Origin: Cyclobacteriaceae bacterium
GTDB taxonomy: Bacteria > Bacteroidota > Bacteroidia > Cytophagales > Cyclobacteriaceae
Assembly: GCA_025808415.1 (NCBI GenBank)
Contig: CP075525.1
Span: forward strand, 1,721,501 to 1,785,500
Length of the DNA stretch: 64,000 bases
Reading direction: 5' to 3'
Part shown: piece by piece, positions 7,076-17,318 of the stretch
Numbering within the stretch: the stretch's first letter is position 1
Layout: the number at the start of each line of letters is the position of its first letter
Notes under the pieces: generated by a model
Told to the model about the DNA's origin: nothing
Seen by the model: the letters and a program-made list of their open reading frames with translations, nothing else
Databases searched by the model: none
Made by a program: the position numbers and the translations under genes

Positions 7076-9238
7076 ATGGCGCAATTACGATTTGAAGCTT
7101 TAAAGCGTTTAAATGACATACCCCGGATGCATATGGACCTTCCATCGCCCAGGGTATCCGATTTTTTTGGCGAAAATGTGTTCAGCATGGATCAGATGCG
7201 GGCATCACTTTCCCCTGCTGTTTATAAAAAAGTAAGCCAGGCAATTAAATACCATGAAAAAATTGATGAAGATACGGCTGATGCAGTTGCTTCAGCCGTA
7301 AAGAGCTGGGCGCTTAACAAAGGAGCCACTCACTTCACGCACTGGTTTCAACCATTAACCGGTGGTACTGCCGAAAAACATGACTCTTTCTTCGATGCAT
7401 TGGCAGGTATTGAAAAATTTAAAGGTAGTGAATTGGTTCAACAGGAGCCGGATGCTTCATCGTTTCCAAGTGGTGGTATTCGCACCACCTTTGAAGCGCG
7501 CGGTTACACGGCATGGGACCCGACTTCTCCCATGTTTTTATATGGAAAAACCCTTTGTATCCCCACGGTATTTGTTTCCTATACCGGTGAAACGCTGGAT
7601 GCCAAGGGGCCGCTTTTAAAAGCGCTTAAAGCGGTTGATGTGGCCGCAACCAAGGTTAGCCAGTTTTTTGATAAAGACGTTCAATCCGTTAAAGCATCAT
7701 TGGGTTGCGAGCAAGAGTATTTTGTTGTTGATAAGGGTTTATATATGGCGCGCCCCGATTTGGTAATGGGTGGCCGTTCGGTGTTTGGCCATGCCCCTGC
7801 ACGCGGGCAACAAATGGAAGACCACTATTTTGCTTCCATACCTTCGCGGGTTTATGACTTCATGAAGGAGTTTGAATACGAAGCCTGGAAGTTGGGTATC
7901 CCTGTTCGTACAAGGCACAATGAAGTTGCCCCAAGCCAGTTTGAGGTGGCACCACTATTTGAAGAGGTTAACGTAGCTAACGATCACAACCAATTATTAA
8001 TGGATGTGATGTGGCGTGTAGCCGAACGCCATAGCCTAAAGGTGTTGTTCCATGAAAAGCCGTTTGCCGGATTGAATGGAACGGGTAAACACAATAACTG
8101 GTCGCTAATTACCGATACGGGTGTAAATTTATTTGCCCCGTCAAGCAGTGCGCGCGATAACCTCATGTTCCTTACTTTTTTTGTGAATACCATCAAAGCC
8201 GTTCACGAACATGCCGACCTTTTAAGGGCGAGCATCGCAACGGCAGGTAACGATCACCGCCTTGGAGCCAATGAGGCCCCTCCGGCTATCATGTCTGTAT
8301 TCATTGGTTCGCAAATGTCGGCTGTGTTAGATGAACTGGAGAAGAAGGGCAATGTAAAAATTGAGAAAGGCGATAACATGTACATGAAGCTTGGTATCGA
8401 TCAAATTCCGGAAATCATTTTGGATGCCACCGACCGAAACCGCACTTCTCCTTTCGCCTTTACCGGTAATAAATTTGAGTTCCGTGCAGTAGGTGGCAGT
8501 GATAACTGTGCTGTACCGATGACAGCCCTAAATTTGATCGTAGCAGACCAGCTTACAAAATTTCACGAGGCAGTAACCAAAGAGATTGAAAAGGGTACAG
8601 AGAAGCGCCTGGCTATTGTTAATGTATTGCGTAAATACATTAAGGAGTCGAGGGATATACGTTTTGAAGGCGATGGTTATTCTGAGGCTTGGGTAAAAGA
8701 GGCGGCTAAACGAAAGCTTAGCAACATCAAGAATACCCCACGTGCATTGGATGCGTACCTTACAGAAAAAACTGTGGATATGTACCAACGCCACGGGGTT
8801 TTGACAAAGGCTGAATTGGAAGCACGCAATGAAATCAGGTTAGAGGCCTATATGAAGCGTATTCAAATAGAGGCCCGGGTAATGGGTGATTTGGCCATGA
8901 ACCACATTGTCCCTACCGCAATTGCCTACCAGAATAAGTTAATTGCGAATGCCAATGGCTTAAAAGGTCTTGGTATTGATAACAAAGCGGTTATTCAAAC
9001 CATTAAAGAAATAACCGAACTCATCAGCATCATTAAGAGTAGTGTTCGGCAAATGATTGAAGAGCGAAAAAGGCTCAATAAAATTACCGATACACACAAA
9101 CGGGCAATAGGTTATTGTGACCACATCAAGGAAAAATATTTTGATAAAATCCGAGAAGCGGTGGATGATCTTGAATTATTAATTGATGATGAAGACTGGC
9201 CACTTGTAAAATACAGGGAACTTTTGTTCCTTCGCTAA
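7076..9238 (+). CDS. glnN: Glutamine synthetase, type III
   Basis: A 720-residue GSIII enzyme that makes glutamine from glutamate, ammonia and ATP in the cytosol. Length and sequence fit the large type III family typical of Bacteroidetes: N-terminal RFEALKRLNDIP, then SDFFGENVFSMDQMR, GGTAEKHDSF, EQEYFVVDKGLY, RTRHNEVAPSQFEVAP, the ATP-site NGTGKHNNWS and GANEAPPAIMS. The C-terminal GSIII-specific helical region includes MGDLAMNHIVPTAIAYQN. The gene stands alone with its own promoter region and a strong terminator. The palindrome in its promoter is a candidate nitrogen-control operator. Confidence 0.95.
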   Translation: MAQLRFEALKRLNDIPRMHMDLPSPRVSDFFGENVFSMDQMRASLSPAVYKKVSQAIKYHEKIDEDTADAVASAVKSWALNKGATHFTHWFQPLTGGTAEKHDSFFDALAGIEKFKGSELVQQEPDASSFPSGGIRTTFEARGYTAWDPTSPMFLYGKTLCIPTVFVSYTGETLDAKGPLLKALKAVDVAATKVSQFFDKDVQSVKASLGCEQEYFVVDKGLYMARPDLVMGGRSVFGHAPARGQQMEDHYFASIPSRVYDFMKEFEYEAWKLGIPVRTRHNEVAPSQFEVAPLFEEVNVANDHNQLLMDVMWRVAERHSLKVLFHEKPFAGLNGTGKHNNWSLITDTGVNLFAPSSSARDNLMFLTFFVNTIKAVHEHADLLRASIATAGNDHRLGANEAPPAIMSVFIGSQMSAVLDELEKKGNVKIEKGDNMYMKLGIDQIPEIILDATDRNRTSPFAFTGNKFEFRAVGGSDNCAVPMTALNLIVADQLTKFHEAVTKEIEKGTEKRLAIVNVLRKYIKESRDIRFEGDGYSEAWVKEAAKRKLSNIKNTPRALDAYLTEKTVDMYQRHGVLTKAELEARNEIRLEAYMKRIQIEARVMGDLAMNHIVPTAIAYQNKLIANANGLKGLGIDNKAVIQTIKEITELISIIKSSVRQMIEERKRLNKITDTHKRAIGYCDHIKEKYFDKIREAVDDLELLIDDEDWPLVKYRELLFLR

Positions 9239-9258
9239 GTATTAACCTAAACCTAAAC

Positions 9259-9301
9259 GAAAAAGCGGAATTCCTAATTTATTAGGTTTTCCGCTTTTTT
9301 T
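9259..9301 (+). terminator. Intrinsic terminator after glutamine synthetase
   Basis: A long stem with an inner CCTAA/TTAGG pairing and an outer AAAAGCGGAA / TTCCGCTTTT pairing, ending in a T7 tail. Confidence 0.9.
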
Positions 9302-9349
9302 ATGTTCGTTGCTCAGAAGTAATTGTTCAAAATCTTAGTTTTAATCCCT

Positions 9350-10825
9350 ATGAATAAAATATTTGTTGGTTTGAGCCTGTTTGTTACGTTAACAGCGCTT
9401 GCCCAAAAAAAAGTGGTATCTGAAGTTAACAAGCTTATTAAGCCTACTGAGTTGGAGGCGCACCTTGGTTTTTTGGCTGCCGATGAAATGCGCGGCCGGG
9501 ATACAGGCTCGCCCGAACTAAAAATTGCCGGGAACTACATAGCCACATGGTTTCATCAGCATGGCCTTAAAACACTGCCCGATGCACCAGCATTTTTTCA
9601 ACCGGTAAACCTGGAGCGATCAACACCGGCCAATGCGGGTTCAGTTACCCTTGGTAGTGATTCATTCCTCTTTAAAGAAAGCATGATCATTTTGAGTGGG
9701 GCAAACACAACCTGGAACGGTGAGTTTGTTTATGTGGGGTATGGTGCGCCCGAAGACCTTGAAAAAGTTGATATAAAAGGTAAAATGGTGCTGGCATTGG
9801 CTGGATCGAAAGAGGCTGATAACATCAATAAAGTATTTTCTGTAAGCAGTGCCAAGTATGCTTCGGTAATTGAACGTGGAGGTGAAGGACTGGTGGAACT
9901 TTTAACATTTTCACAAATCCCATTCCCAACCCTGGTAAATTTTTTTACCGGAGGGCCACGCTGGGGGTTACAGGTTAAAGGTTCAACACAACCCCACGTT
10001 TGGTTAAAACCTGCTGACGTAAAGAATATCGCTTATAAGGATAGTGAACGTATCGTGGGCAATCTGTCTATTGCAGGCCAAAAGCGAGAGGTAATTCCAG
10101 GAAGGAATGTGGCCGGGTTAATTTCAGGCACTGATCCCAAACTTAAAGATGAGTATATAATCGTAACTGCCCACTATGATCACATTGGTGTTGGAAAGCC
10201 GACCGGTAATCAAGATTCAATTTTTAATGGTGCCCGCGATAATGCGATTGGCACCGTAGCACTTTTACAGGTTGCCAAATACCTGGGCCAACATCCACCC
10301 AAACGTTCGATACTGTTGGTGGCTGTGACTTCAGAGGAAAAGGGTTTATTGGGTAGCCGTTGGTATGTTGATCATCCGTTGGTGCCCCTGGAGAAACATG
10401 TATTGAATATTAACTGCGATGGCGTGGGCTATAATGACAAGTCCATTATTACCAGTATAAGTTTAGGCAGGACTTCAGCTGATGCGAAAATACTTACAGC
10501 CGCAAAAGCATTTGGGCTTGGTGTTGGTGGTGATCCTGATCCTAAAGAAGGTTTTTATGAACGCTCCGACCAGGTTTCCTTTGCTACCAAGGGAATTCCG
10601 GCCATTAAGCTTCAGCCCGGCCTGGCAAAAATGGATGATGAAATACGAAAATATTACCACCGCCAGGCCGATGAAGTAAGCACACTTGACTTTGATTACC
10701 TTACCAAATTCTACAAAACCTTCGTATATGCCGTATCATTGTTAGGCAATGAGCAAACACCTCCATTCTGGAACACGGGCGATAAATACGAGGAAGCCGG
10801 TAAAAAACTTTATAATCGCAATTAA
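9350..10825 (+). CDS. Secreted M28-family zinc peptidase (first of a tandem pair)
   Basis: A 491-residue exported peptidase: signal peptide MNKIFVGLSLFVTLTALAQ, an inserted PA-like region (about residues 100-240), then an M28 catalytic domain. Zinc-ligand and catalytic motifs are VTAHYDHIGVG, GARDNAIGT, TSEEKGLLGS, INCDGVGYND and the late YYHRQADE. M28 enzymes are aminopeptidases or carboxypeptidases acting on peptides in the periplasm or outside the cell. I used the ATG at 9350, since the upstream TTG would place nine residues before the signal peptide. The gene 20 bases downstream is a close paralogue. Both begin with the shared segment FLAADEMRGRDTGSPEL or a near copy. Confidence 0.9.
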   Translation: MNKIFVGLSLFVTLTALAQKKVVSEVNKLIKPTELEAHLGFLAADEMRGRDTGSPELKIAGNYIATWFHQHGLKTLPDAPAFFQPVNLERSTPANAGSVTLGSDSFLFKESMIILSGANTTWNGEFVYVGYGAPEDLEKVDIKGKMVLALAGSKEADNINKVFSVSSAKYASVIERGGEGLVELLTFSQIPFPTLVNFFTGGPRWGLQVKGSTQPHVWLKPADVKNIAYKDSERIVGNLSIAGQKREVIPGRNVAGLISGTDPKLKDEYIIVTAHYDHIGVGKPTGNQDSIFNGARDNAIGTVALLQVAKYLGQHPPKRSILLVAVTSEEKGLLGSRWYVDHPLVPLEKHVLNINCDGVGYNDKSIITSISLGRTSADAKILTAAKAFGLGVGGDPDPKEGFYERSDQVSFATKGIPAIKLQPGLAKMDDEIRKYYHRQADEVSTLDFDYLTKFYKTFVYAVSLLGNEQTPPFWNTGDKYEEAGKKLYNRN

Positions 10826-10845
10826 TTAAACCAATCCCTTACGTT

Positions 10846-12339
10846 ATGATGAATTTTAAAAAACACACTTTACTGTATACCCTGCTTTTTATTTCCGTAG
10901 GAGCATGGGCACAGAAAAATCCGGTGGCCGAAGTTACCAGGCTTATCACTACGCCCGAAGTAGAGGCACATTTAACATTTCTTGCTTCCGATGAAATGCG
11001 TGGCCGCGATACCGGGTCGCCTGAGTTGGAAATTGCTGCCAATTATATAGCCTCACAGTTCAAAATTTTCGGATTAAAAACAGCACCGGGCCTGCCCGGT
11101 TACTTTCAACCTGTTGGGCTTGAAAATGCCCACCCGGCCAAAACAGGTGAGTTGTTGTTTGGCGGGAGTACCTTTAAGTTTAAAGATGATTTTATCCTTT
11201 TTGAAGGTGGCAATCAGGCGTGGAACGGGGAGTTTGTTTATGCAGGCTATGGTTCGGCAGATGAACTGAAGCAAGCAAATGTTAAAGACAAAATGGTAAT
11301 TGCGCTGGCCGGTACGAAAGATTCCGGAGGTAACCCCATGGCCATTTTCAGTGCGGCTGGAGGAAAGTTTCAGGATGCGAAAAATGAAGGTGCCTCAGGG
11401 CTTATCGAAATTTTTGCTTCTCCGCAAGTGCCATGGCCTGCCTTGGTAAACTATTTTGCCAACAATGTTTCTACACGCGTAAAATCATCGGGTAACGGTA
11501 ATGCTACGCATATATGGCTGAAGGACAGTGATGCCGATGCCTTGAAAAAAATTAAAAATGGTTCATTGTCCGGATCGCTAAAGATTGAGGGTGTTAAAGT
11601 TGAGCCGGTTCCTACTAAAAATGTTATCGGTATGATTGAAGGAACTGATCCTAAACTGAAGAATGAATTTTTGGTGGTGTCAGCTCATTATGATCATGTT
11701 GGTGTGCAGAAAAATGCACAGCCCGGAAAGGATTCAATTTTTAACGGTGCCCGCGATAATGCTATTGGTGTGGTAGGTTTGCTGGCTACTGCGAAGTATC
11801 TGGCCCAGTATCAGCCCAAGCGCTCTGTATTGTTTATAGCACTAACGGGGGAGGAGAAGGGGTTGCTGGGCAGCAAGTATTACGCAGAGAATCCTGTTGT
11901 GCCATTGAATAAAACCGTTTTCAATTTCAATTGCGATGGGGCCGGGTATAATGATGTTACCATTGCCACTATTATTGGAATGGAGCGCACCACAGCAGAG
12001 GCTGACCTGGCGAAAGCGTGTTCAGCTTTTGGTATAAAGGCTACCATTGATCCTGTGCCGGAACAAAATCTTTTTGAACGATCGGATAACTACAACTTTG
12101 CGGTGAAGGGTGTTCCGGCCATTACCTTTGCCCCGGGCACAAAAGCTTTTGATGCCGAGTTGTTAAAGTACTACCATCAACCGGCAGATGAAGTATCGTC
12201 ACTTGATTTTACTTACCTGATTAAGTATTTCAGGGCGTATGTATATGCAAATGTGTTGTTGGCAAATAACCCTGCTGCCCCTACGTGGAAACCCGGTGAT
12301 AAATTTGAAGCGGAGTCAAAAAAGCTTTACGGAAAGTAA
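10846..12339 (+). CDS. Secreted M28-family zinc peptidase (second of a tandem pair)
   Basis: A 497-residue paralogue of the preceding gene, colinear along its whole length. It has a signal peptide ending SVGAWAQ, then FLASDEMRGRDTGSPEL, a PA-like insert and an M28 domain with SAHYDHVGV, GARDNAIGV, TGEEKGLLGS, FNCDGAGYND and YYHQPADE. All expected metal-binding residues are present in both copies, so neither looks decayed. Two ATG codons are adjacent at 10846 and 10849. The gap to the first gene is 20 bases, so one operon is likely. The divergence of the copies suggests an old duplication with different peptide specificity, though this is inference. Confidence 0.9.
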   Translation: MMNFKKHTLLYTLLFISVGAWAQKNPVAEVTRLITTPEVEAHLTFLASDEMRGRDTGSPELEIAANYIASQFKIFGLKTAPGLPGYFQPVGLENAHPAKTGELLFGGSTFKFKDDFILFEGGNQAWNGEFVYAGYGSADELKQANVKDKMVIALAGTKDSGGNPMAIFSAAGGKFQDAKNEGASGLIEIFASPQVPWPALVNYFANNVSTRVKSSGNGNATHIWLKDSDADALKKIKNGSLSGSLKIEGVKVEPVPTKNVIGMIEGTDPKLKNEFLVVSAHYDHVGVQKNAQPGKDSIFNGARDNAIGVVGLLATAKYLAQYQPKRSVLFIALTGEEKGLLGSKYYAENPVVPLNKTVFNFNCDGAGYNDVTIATIIGMERTTAEADLAKACSAFGIKATIDPVPEQNLFERSDNYNFAVKGVPAITFAPGTKAFDAELLKYYHQPADEVSSLDFTYLIKYFRAYVYANVLLANNPAAPTWKPGDKFEAESKKLYGK

Positions 12340-12356
12340 TTTAATACAACTCAATT

Positions 12357-12451
12357 TTCTTTTATCTGTTAACCTGATTTCTTTTATCTGTCAACCTGAG
12401 CTTGTCGAAGGATTCTTCACTGAACCCGGTTTCGGCAAGCTCAACCTGACA
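12357..12451. repeat. Extragenic repeat: tandem copy plus inverted arms (GAGCTTGNCGAA family)
   Basis: Between the M28 pair and the convergent S41 gene, a 21-base unit ending TCTGTNAACCTGA occurs twice in tandem (12357-12377 and 12379-12399, one mismatch). The second copy runs into CTGAGCTTGTCGAA, which pairs with TTCGGCAAGCTCAACCTGACA at 12431-12451 (17 of 21 positions). The right arm recurs at 19455-19475 with one mismatch, so this is a dispersed repeat. It may act as a terminator or REP-like element. Confidence 0.7.
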
Positions 12452-12465
12452 GAGGGAGGGAGGTA

Positions 12466-14124
12466 TTAATGAATATTCAGCATTTTCTTGTACTGAGTTG
12501 TATTGGTTAAGATCTCAGTGGCTTTTTTAATATCCTGATCGTGTTTAAAACTCACCTCTATTATTCCCCGCTCATAAAAATAGCGGGAGATAATATCTTC
12601 TTCCAATAATGCTTTCACCTGATCCTTGTAAAGCATAAGTTCGTTCTTTTTATTTTCTTCAATCCTCGCCTTTATCTGGTCAAGCTGGCCTTTCAATTCA
12701 GGATAATAGCGTTCGCGTTTGGCTTCTTCACCAAGTTTGTTAAGCTGCTTATCGATTACCGATTCGTAAGTGTATTTTTTGCCTTTCATCCAACCTACAA
12801 ATTGCTGGTATTCTTCTGCCGTTAATGAAAAGTTACGGGCATCCGGTTGGTTTGTTCGGTTGAAGGCATATTGGGTTGCAAAATCAAAAATATACCCTTG
12901 CTGAAATAATGTTTGGGCCACGGCATGTACTTCTTCTTGTGCCACCTGAATGTCAGGCTCAATGCCCCCACCATCATAAACGGTTCTGCCGTTGGTGGTC
13001 TTGAAAGCGTTTTTCAACGAATCGGGAATGGAGGCTACGCTTCCATCTTCACGCCTATGGGTATAGTCCAGTACCTGTATGCAACGGCCAGTGGGGGTAT
13101 AATACTTTGCGGTAGTAATTTTTACCTGTGCGTTATACGAAAGTGGCCGTGGCACCTGCACCAAACCTTTTCCGAACGATCGTTCACCAATAACGATGCC
13201 CCGGTCATAATCCTGTAAAGTTCCGGCAACAATTTCTGAGGCGGATGCGCTTCCGCGGTTAATCAACACAACAACCGGTATTTCCAGGTCAGCCGGGTTA
13301 TCCAGTGTACTGTACGTAGCATTTTGGTCGGCAATCTTACCCTTTGTACTGACTACCTTTTTTCCTTTGGGTAAAAATACATTACAAACATTTACAGCCT
13401 CCATAAGCAAGCCTCCAGGGTTATCGCGTAAATCCAAAACAACACCTTTTGGATTTTTTTCTTTAAGCTTCATAAAAGCAGCGCGCACATTTTTACCGGC
13501 ATCGGGTGTGAATTCGGTAAGTTTGATGTAGGCAATATTGTTATCCAGCATACCCGAATAGGGTACGTTGTTCATTTTTATTTTTTCCCGTTTAAATTCA
13601 AGTTTAATCGGATCGGCATGGCCCATCCGTTTTACAGTAAGGGTTACCGGCTCACCAACCTGGCCGCGCATCAGGTTACCAGCTTCGCGCCTGGATATTT
13701 TACTGAGTTCGACCTGATTGATTTTAAGTACTTCGTCACCGATTTTTAATCCGCCTTTTTGTGCCGCAAAGCCTTCCATAATCATGGTTACCACGGTTCG
13801 GTCGTTAAAGTCGCGGGTAATAGCACCAATTCCTCCATATTGTCCGGTATTCATGGTGCGAAAATCTTCTACCTGATCTTCAGGAATGTAGTTGGTGTAC
13901 GGGTCGAGCGATTCCAGCATGGCATCAATCCCGGTTTTTACCAAATGGTTGGGGTTTACATCGTCAACATACAAGGCATTTACCTCTTTAAACAAAGTGG
14001 CAAAAATGTCCAGGTTCTTGGCAATTTCGAAATAGCGGTCAGCTGGAGGTGTAAAGGCTAAAGCCACTGCGCCTACAACAGTAATGGCCAGTAAAAATTT
14101 AAATTTCTTTTTCACGTGTTGCAT
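12466..14124 (-). CDS. S41-family carboxyl-terminal processing protease
   Basis: A 552-residue CtpA/Prc-type serine protease. The N-terminal membrane anchor or signal is KFLLAITVVGAVALAF (residues 9-24). A PDZ domain follows (about 85-165, including GGIGA and GLKIGDEVLKIN). The S41 core contains VVLDLRDNPGGLL and GSASASEIVAGTLQDYDRG. By spacing to the family, the catalytic dyad is Ser294 and Lys319 (in SFGKG), with Gln323 supporting. A helical C-terminal extension covers about 430-552. It would cleave periplasmic proteins near their C-termini. The promoter region faces the M16 gene divergently across a 199-bp gap. Confidence 0.92.
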   Translation of the reverse strand: MQHVKKKFKFLLAITVVGAVALAFTPPADRYFEIAKNLDIFATLFKEVNALYVDDVNPNHLVKTGIDAMLESLDPYTNYIPEDQVEDFRTMNTGQYGGIGAITRDFNDRTVVTMIMEGFAAQKGGLKIGDEVLKINQVELSKISRREAGNLMRGQVGEPVTLTVKRMGHADPIKLEFKREKIKMNNVPYSGMLDNNIAYIKLTEFTPDAGKNVRAAFMKLKEKNPKGVVLDLRDNPGGLLMEAVNVCNVFLPKGKKVVSTKGKIADQNATYSTLDNPADLEIPVVVLINRGSASASEIVAGTLQDYDRGIVIGERSFGKGLVQVPRPLSYNAQVKITTAKYYTPTGRCIQVLDYTHRREDGSVASIPDSLKNAFKTTNGRTVYDGGGIEPDIQVAQEEVHAVAQTLFQQGYIFDFATQYAFNRTNQPDARNFSLTAEEYQQFVGWMKGKKYTYESVIDKQLNKLGEEAKRERYYPELKGQLDQIKARIEENKKNELMLYKDQVKALLEEDIISRYFYERGIIEVSFKHDQDIKKATEILTNTTQYKKMLNIH

Positions 14125-14323
14125 AAATCAAGTTAACGCAATGAGTGATTGGTTAGATACACTCATTTTAGTGATCGGAAAATTACGGATTTGAAAGGTC
14201 AGGTAACGGTGGATGTAATGTAATATTTATTGATTTAGTTTAAAAGCCCCAGGCGGTAGCATAAATCCCCATTTTTACCGTTAAATGTTTTCATTACTTT
14301 AGTTTTACCCTAACCCCACATGT

Positions 14324-17284
14324 ATGAATAGAATCCTCCTTTCAGGTGTCCTTATTTGGGCAGTCATTTCCTGTACAGAAAAAGCAAAGTTCGAAACAAA
14401 AAAGGGTGAAAGCGGTGGCTATACGTACGAGTACGTCACTAATGACCCGCTTCAAGCCCGCATTTACACCCTAAAGAATGGCTTAAAGGTTTACCTGAGC
14501 CAGTATAATGCAGCCCCGAGAATTTACACCCAAATAGCGGTGAAAGCAGGTGGAAAGAATGATCCGCCCGATGCAACGGGGTTAGCTCATTATCTGGAGC
14601 ATATTATGTTTAAAGGAAGCGATGAGTTCGGGACATTGGATTGGGCGAAAGAGAAGGTTATGCTGGATAGCATTGAGCGTATGTTCGAGCACTACCGCAC
14701 GCTTACTGATTCGATGGAGCGGGTAAATTATTATAAGAAGATTGATCAATACTCCAATGATGCCGCAAAACTGGCCATTGCCAATGAATATGATAAAATG
14801 ATTACAGAGTTAGGTGGACGAGGTTTGAATGCCTATACCACGGAAGACCGCACTGTTTATATCAATGATATACCCGCTAACCAGTTGGACAATTGGTTGC
14901 AGATAGAAGCCAGTCGCTTCCGTACCATAGTGCCCCGGCTCTTCCATACCGAGCTGGAAGCCGTGTATGAAGAAAAGAACGGAGGTCTGGATGACGATTA
15001 TTGGAAAAGTTTTGAAGCCATGTTTGGGGCGGCTTTTAAGAAGCATCCCTACGGTACACAAACGGTTATTGGCACCATTGACCACCTGAAGAATCCCTCT
15101 ATTACAGAAATCAAAAATTATTTTACAAAATATTACCGGCCAAACAATGTGGCCATTTGTTTAAGCGGTGACCTGGACTATGACAAAACCATTGCGCTGA
15201 TTGATAAGTATTTTTCAGACTGGGAAGCTAATGAATCGCTTGAGCCGTGGAATGTTATAGAGGAAGATCCGATAACATCACCTACTGAAGTCGAAATTAC
15301 AGGCCCTGATGCTGAGTGGATTTATCTGGCGTACCGCTTCCCTGACCGTAAATCCAAAGAGTATCAATTGCTCCGTTTAACCGATATGATCCTGGCAAAC
15401 TCAAAAGCAGGTTTGATCGATATTAACCTGAAACAAAAACAACGGGTAATTGAGCCAGGTTCATTTTTGTACGACATCAATGACTACAACCTGCATGTTT
15501 TTAATGGTAAACCAAAGGAAGGCCAAACACTTGATCAGGTCCGTGATCTTTTTCTTGAGCAGATTGAATTGGTGAAGAAAGGCGATTTTGAAGATTGGCT
15601 GCTCGATGCGGTGGTGAACGATTTAAAAAAGAATAAGATCCGTGGGTACGAAAACAACTATGTACGTTCAGATGAAATGGTAACAGCTTTTACCAATGGA
15701 ATTGATTGGGCAACTTATGTTGGAGAGATTGAAGCGCTCCGTAAGTTCTCAAAGGAGGACGTGATAAAGTTTGCCAACCAACACTATGGCAACAACTATA
15801 TATTGATAAAGAAGATAACCGGAAAAGATCCGAATGAAAAAAAGGTGGTGAAACCTGCCATTACCAAAGTAACGCTGAATAAGGAAGACCGGTCACCATT
15901 TCACGAAGCCATTACGAAAAAGCCTGTGGAGAAATTACAGCCTGTCTTCCTTGATTATGAAAAAGATGTACGAAAACTTTCTTTACGACAGGATGTTCCG
16001 GTGTTATACAATCAGAATAAAGAAAATGACTTGTTCAGGTTGTATTATCTATTGGATGCCGGTACGAATAATGATCCGAAGTTTCGGGTGGCGGTTGAAT
16101 ACCTTGAGTTTTTAGGTACCGATAAATTATCAGCAGAAGATGTTAAAAAGGAGTTGTATAAAATTGGATGTGGGTTTAGTGTTTTTGCTGCGGAAGATCA
16201 GACCTATATCACCCTGGAAGGTCTTTCAGAGAACATGGATAAGGCCATTGCGATTATGGAAGATTTGCTAACCAACGCGAAGGCCGATGAGCAAGCCCTT
16301 AAAAATATGATTGATGATATTTTCAAGAAGCGCGATGACACCAAGAAGGATAAATATGCCATCATGTTTGATGGCCTTATGAACTACGGTCTATATGGGG
16401 CAAATTCTCCTTTTACCAATGTGCTAAGCAACAGCGACCTGCGTAAACTTCAGCCCGATGAATTGGTTAACATCATCAAGGGTTTTACAAAAATGAAGCA
16501 CAAAGTGTTGTACTATGGTCCACTGGATGAGCAAACATTGCTGGCTTCACTTGAAAAGTTGCACGTGTTGCCTGAAACCTTAAATAACGTTCCGCCTGCG
16601 CGTGATTTTGTTATGGTGGATGTAACCGATCCCTCGGTTTACTGGACACATTACGATATGGTGCAAACCGAAGCGGTATTCATGATCAAAGGCGATAAGT
16701 TCGATAAGGCTAAGATGCCCTATAGCCGCTTGTATAATGAGTACATGGGCTCGCAGGTATTTCGTGAGTTGCGCGAAGCACAGGGTTTGGCCTATGGAAC
16801 ATTTACTTCTTACCAAACGGCATCAAAGGCCTCTGATACAGATTCATTCTTTGGCTATATCGGCACGCAGGCCGACAAACAGGCGGAGTCATTAAATGCT
16901 TTGCGTTCTATTATTTATACCATGCCTGAAACCGAAGATGGTTTTAAGGAAACGAAAGAAGCCGTATTAAGTGTGATTGAAAGTGAACGCATTATTAAGC
17001 AAAGCGTTTTGTTTAACTACCTCACTGCTGAAAAACGTGGGTTAAATTATGATATCCGCAGGGATATTTATGAGCAGGTGAAAACTATGACCTTAGCGGA
17101 TATTAAAAAATTCCAGGAAGAAAACATTAAAAACAAAAAGTACAACCTGGTGTTGATCACAAGCCGGGACAAAGTTAACCTGAAAGATTTGGCGAAGTAT
17201 GGCAAAGTGAAGGAGCTTTCGCTGGATGAGATTTTTGGGTATGAAAAGGAGCATAAGATAAACCTGGAAGCTCCAAATCAATAG
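14324..17284 (+). CDS. M16-family zinc metallopeptidase (pitrilysin-like), lipoprotein
   Basis: A 986-residue two-lobed M16 protease. The lipoprotein signal has lipobox AVISC (Cys17), so it is anchored in the periplasm or outer membrane. The inverted zinc motif HxxEH is HYLEH (His89, Glu92, His93), with the distal glutamate in ELEAVYEEKN. A second M16 repeat follows in the C-terminal half with the conserved substrate-contact region REAQGLAYGTF. Length matches single-chain M16 enzymes with both halves present. Such enzymes degrade peptides and small unfolded proteins in the periplasm. It lies near an S41 protease and two M28 peptidases, making a peptide-turnover neighbourhood, although the S41 gene is divergent. 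Confidence 0.92.
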   Translation: MNRILLSGVLIWAVISCTEKAKFETKKGESGGYTYEYVTNDPLQARIYTLKNGLKVYLSQYNAAPRIYTQIAVKAGGKNDPPDATGLAHYLEHIMFKGSDEFGTLDWAKEKVMLDSIERMFEHYRTLTDSMERVNYYKKIDQYSNDAAKLAIANEYDKMITELGGRGLNAYTTEDRTVYINDIPANQLDNWLQIEASRFRTIVPRLFHTELEAVYEEKNGGLDDDYWKSFEAMFGAAFKKHPYGTQTVIGTIDHLKNPSITEIKNYFTKYYRPNNVAICLSGDLDYDKTIALIDKYFSDWEANESLEPWNVIEEDPITSPTEVEITGPDAEWIYLAYRFPDRKSKEYQLLRLTDMILANSKAGLIDINLKQKQRVIEPGSFLYDINDYNLHVFNGKPKEGQTLDQVRDLFLEQIELVKKGDFEDWLLDAVVNDLKKNKIRGYENNYVRSDEMVTAFTNGIDWATYVGEIEALRKFSKEDVIKFANQHYGNNYILIKKITGKDPNEKKVVKPAITKVTLNKEDRSPFHEAITKKPVEKLQPVFLDYEKDVRKLSLRQDVPVLYNQNKENDLFRLYYLLDAGTNNDPKFRVAVEYLEFLGTDKLSAEDVKKELYKIGCGFSVFAAEDQTYITLEGLSENMDKAIAIMEDLLTNAKADEQALKNMIDDIFKKRDDTKKDKYAIMFDGLMNYGLYGANSPFTNVLSNSDLRKLQPDELVNIIKGFTKMKHKVLYYGPLDEQTLLASLEKLHVLPETLNNVPPARDFVMVDVTDPSVYWTHYDMVQTEAVFMIKGDKFDKAKMPYSRLYNEYMGSQVFRELREAQGLAYGTFTSYQTASKASDTDSFFGYIGTQADKQAESLNALRSIIYTMPETEDGFKETKEAVLSVIESERIIKQSVLFNYLTAEKRGLNYDIRRDIYEQVKTMTLADIKKFQEENIKNKKYNLVLITSRDKVNLKDLAKYGKVKELSLDEIFGYEKEHKINLEAPNQ

Positions 17285-17318
17285 GAATTAAATAGCTGTC
17301 CTATACCTTCCATTTTTA

